A stretch of DNA of 33,298 bases from Bryobacterales bacterium. Its GTDB lineage: Bacteria; Acidobacteriota; Terriglobia; Bryobacterales; Bryobacteraceae. Location: NCBI GenBank assembly GCA_003136575.1, contig PLEX01000199.1, forward strand, positions 28,231-61,528, in the 5' to 3' direction. Positions within the stretch are counted from its first letter, which is position 1, and each line of letters opens with the position of its first letter. This document shows, in pieces, positions 31,331-33,298 of this stretch. Under the pieces are notes generated by a model. It saw only the letters and a program-made list of their open reading frames with translations, ran no database searches and had not been told where the DNA came from. The position numbers were made by a program, and so were the translations under genes.

Positions 31331-33298
31331 CTATTTCTTCGCGCCGCTCTCAGGCAGCGCGAACGCCACATAAGTTCCACCCGACGGCGCACCTCGTCCG
31401 CCTTTGCCGCCGGTCGCATAGATCACCACATACTGCCTGCCACCGATTTCGTAGGTAATCGGCGTGGCGTTTCCCGACATTGGCAGCGTGGTCTCCCAAA
31501 GCAGTTTGCCCGTGCGTTTATCGAAGGCCCTGAACTTTCTATCGAAGTTCGTCGCGGCGATGAAGACAAGCCCGCCGGCCGTCACGATCGGCCCGCCGTA
31601 ATTCTCCGACCCCGTATCCTTCAGCCCTTTCGCCGCCAACTCGGGATACTCGCCCAGTGGAATCTTCCACGCGTATTCACCGGTATTCAGATTGATCGCG
31701 TTCAGCGTACCCCATGGCGGCGCGGTCGCGGGATAGCCGTCGGGATCGAGCCATTTGTGATAGCCGCTGAACCGGTAGTCCTGGTTGATCCTGGGATCCG
31801 TCGGAGCCGCCGCGCTCGCCAGTTCCTTATCCTGGCCGCTCAACACGTACTGCGCCAGCGCCGTCGTGTCGGCCGCGCTTAGATTGGGGAACGACGCCAT
31901 GCGCCCACCACCCTGACGGATCATCGTCGTCACCTGTTGCTCGGTGCGTTTGCCTCGAATCTCCAGCAGCGACGGAAACTGCGGCTGTTGCCCGGCAAAG
32001 TCGGCTCCATGGCAGCCCGCGCAATTCGCGGCGTAAAGTTGTTGCGCGGAGCGAACGCGCGGAGGAGGAGCCGGGTTCAGGCTGGAAGTCCACGCCAGGT
32101 CGTTCGCGTTCACATAGTAAATTCCCGTCTCAGGATCGAACGCCGATCCGCCCCATTCCGCGCCGCCATCAAACCCCGGGAACACGACCGTTTCCTGCCC
32201 GAGCGCGAGCGGCACGAATTGGCCGCCGCTTTTTAATTTGGCGAATTCGCTGAGCGCCCATTGGTGAACTTCGGGCGTGCGGTTGGTCAGCGTATCCGCC
32301 GTTAGCACCTGGCGCGCGTAAGGAGCGGGCTTTGTCGGCAGCGACTGCGTCTCGGCGGTCACCTCGCCGGGCACGGTACTTGCCGGATATTTCCTCGATT
32401 CGATGGGAAACAGCGGCTGTCCTGTTGTGCGATCGAAGAGATAAAGCCATCCCTGCTTCGACGCCTGCGCGACCGCGTCAATCGTCTTGCCTGCGCGTTT
32501 CACCGTTACCAGCGTCGGAGGCGACGGAAAATCGCGATCCCACAAATCGTGTTTCACTGCCTGAAAATGCCAGATGCGCTCGCCCGTGTCCGCTTTCAAC
32601 GCAAGCAGTGTGTTCGCAAACAGATTGTCTCCGATGCGATCCGCGCCGTAAAAATCCGTGGCGGCGGAACCGGTTGGCACATAGACGACGCCGCGCGCTT
32701 CATCCACAGCCATACCCGGCCAGTTGTTCGCCGCGCCGGTGTACTCCCAAGCGTCCTTCGGCCATGTTTCGTAGCCCAATTCGCCGGGATGCGGAACCGT
32801 GTGGAACTGCCAGCGCAGCTTGCCCGTGCGCACGTCGTACGCCCGAATGTCGCCGGGCGGCGCAGGCAGCGCTTCGGGATTGCGGCCGCCGACGATCAGC
32901 AGATCCTTGTAAATAATCCCCGGACTCGTGATAACCCAGGATTGCTTCGCGGGATCGCGGCCAAGGTCCTCGCGAAGATCGATGCGGCCGTCTTTGCCAA
33001 AGCTCTTGATCGCCTCGCCGGTCTGCGCGTTGATCGCGTAGACGAAACTCTGGACGTCGCTGAAGATTCGGTGGTCGGGGCCTGACGTCCAATAGACAAC
33101 CGCGCGATTTGGCCCGCGCCCGCGAACGCCGGAATCAAATTGCCACTTGCGTTTGCCCGTCGCCGCGTCGATAGCGACGATCTTGTGGGTCGGCGTCACG
33201 CCGTAGAGCGTGCCATTAACCATGATTGGCTGGTTCTGCGTATCGCCGGGCCCGTCCTGTGTATCGTATGTCCACGCGACCTGCAGACGACTCACGTT
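31331..33298 (-). CDS. PQQ-dependent dehydrogenase with cytochrome c motif, 5' end outside window
   Basis: At least 655 residues are visible; the N-terminus, including any signal peptide, lies beyond the right edge. A GTG at 33295 is probably internal, since the frame continues to the window end (N-V-S-R-L-Q-V-A-W-T-Y). Repeated beta-propeller blade ends are seen (VAIDAATGKRKWQFDSG, YAINAQTGEAIKSFG, YDVRTGKLRWQFHT, LALKADTGERIWHFQ, FDKRTGKLLWETTLP). A heme c site CAGCHG stands near visible residue 425, inserted before the last blades with a cytochrome-like tail ending MASFPNLSAADTTALAQYV. Such enzymes oxidise alcohols or sugars in the periplasm and pass electrons to the respiratory chain; the substrate is unknown. 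No partner gene is visible on this side. Confidence 0.9.
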   Translation of the reverse strand, partial: NVSRLQVAWTYDTQDGPGDTQNQPIMVNGTLYGVTPTHKIVAIDAATGKRKWQFDSGVRGRGPNRAVVYWTSGPDHRIFSDVQSFVYAINAQTGEAIKSFGKDGRIDLREDLGRDPAKQSWVITSPGIIYKDLLIVGGRNPEALPAPPGDIRAYDVRTGKLRWQFHTVPHPGELGYETWPKDAWEYTGAANNWPGMAVDEARGVVYVPTGSAATDFYGADRIGDNLFANTLLALKADTGERIWHFQAVKHDLWDRDFPSPPTLVTVKRAGKTIDAVAQASKQGWLYLFDRTTGQPLFPIESRKYPASTVPGEVTAETQSLPTKPAPYARQVLTADTLTNRTPEVHQWALSEFAKLKSGGQFVPLALGQETVVFPGFDGGAEWGGSAFDPETGIYYVNANDLAWTSSLNPAPPPRVRSAQQLYAANCAGCHGADFAGQQPQFPSLLEIRGKRTEQQVTTMIRQGGGRMASFPNLSAADTTALAQYVLSGQDKELASAAAPTDPRINQDYRFSGYHKWLDPDGYPATAPPWGTLNAINLNTGEYAWKIPLGEYPELAAKGLKDTGSENYGGPIVTAGGLVFIAATNFDRKFRAFDKRTGKLLWETTLPMSGNATPITYEIGGRQYVVIYATGGKGGRGAPSGGTYVAFALPESGAKK

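Noticed and set aside
1-33298. CRISPR arrays, tRNA or rRNA genes, integrases or transposases
   Set aside because: I read for regular spaced repeats, cloverleaf ends and recombinase motifs and found none. The insert at 12345-13809 has no recombinase left.

Overview
This 33.3 kb window is high-GC DNA (about 60-65% by eye), densely coding, from a soil-type Acidobacteriota, most likely a Bryobacterales/Solibacter-like organism. The taxonomic hints are a tandem-duplicated DUF3738 (TIGR03435-type) secreted protein, a PadR regulator overlapping a permease-prefix membrane protein, a PQQ dehydrogenase with a built-in cytochrome c motif, and short dispersed GC-rich repeats of a kind I associate with these genomes. 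The placement is inference; no rRNA or tRNA gene was found.

Layout. (1) 1-1762: the 3' end of ruvA, then ruvB (Holliday-junction branch migration) and folK (folate). (2) 1748-6259: a secreted protein of unknown role, divergent from and overlapping at its 5' end with a membrane histidine kinase; this is followed by its NtrC-type sigma-54 response regulator. Convergent to these is a minus-strand run of HAD phosphatase, membrane spermidine-synthase-like protein and Yip1-like protein (9350 down to 5531). (3) 9383-12297: aguB and aguA (agmatine to putrescine, stop/start overlap), then an AraD1/GguC-like fumarylacetoacetase-fold enzyme. (4) 12311-13845: an AT-richer insert bounded by imperfect direct repeats of a transporter gene 3' end. 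It carries two frameshifted genes, one of which encodes an Apea-like HEPN protein. (5) 13812-17953: sugar transporter, ribokinase and a secreted protein fused to a formylglycine-generating-enzyme fold, all on the minus strand. (6) 18244-25824: a potassium-uptake locus with a short KdpD-like kinase, KdpE, a UspA-like protein, a 27-residue membrane peptide, KdpF, KdpA, KdpB and KdpC. (7) 25850-31235: folD, a repeat-bearing spacer, the permease-prefix protein with PadR, the DUF3738 protein with a clear promoter/operator, and an ISC-type [2Fe-2S] ferredoxin. (8) 31331-33298: a PQQ-dependent dehydrogenase cut by the window end.

Working together. The Kdp block is a complete high-affinity K+ system with its own two-component control. 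AguB/AguA supply putrescine. AraD1, the transporter, ribokinase and the FGE-fold protein look like a sugar-use neighbourhood that an insert has split. The most informative non-coding signals are the insert and its repeats, the palindromic operator inside the DUF3738 promoter, and a 35/36-bp sequence found both at the folD 3' end and at the ferredoxin start.
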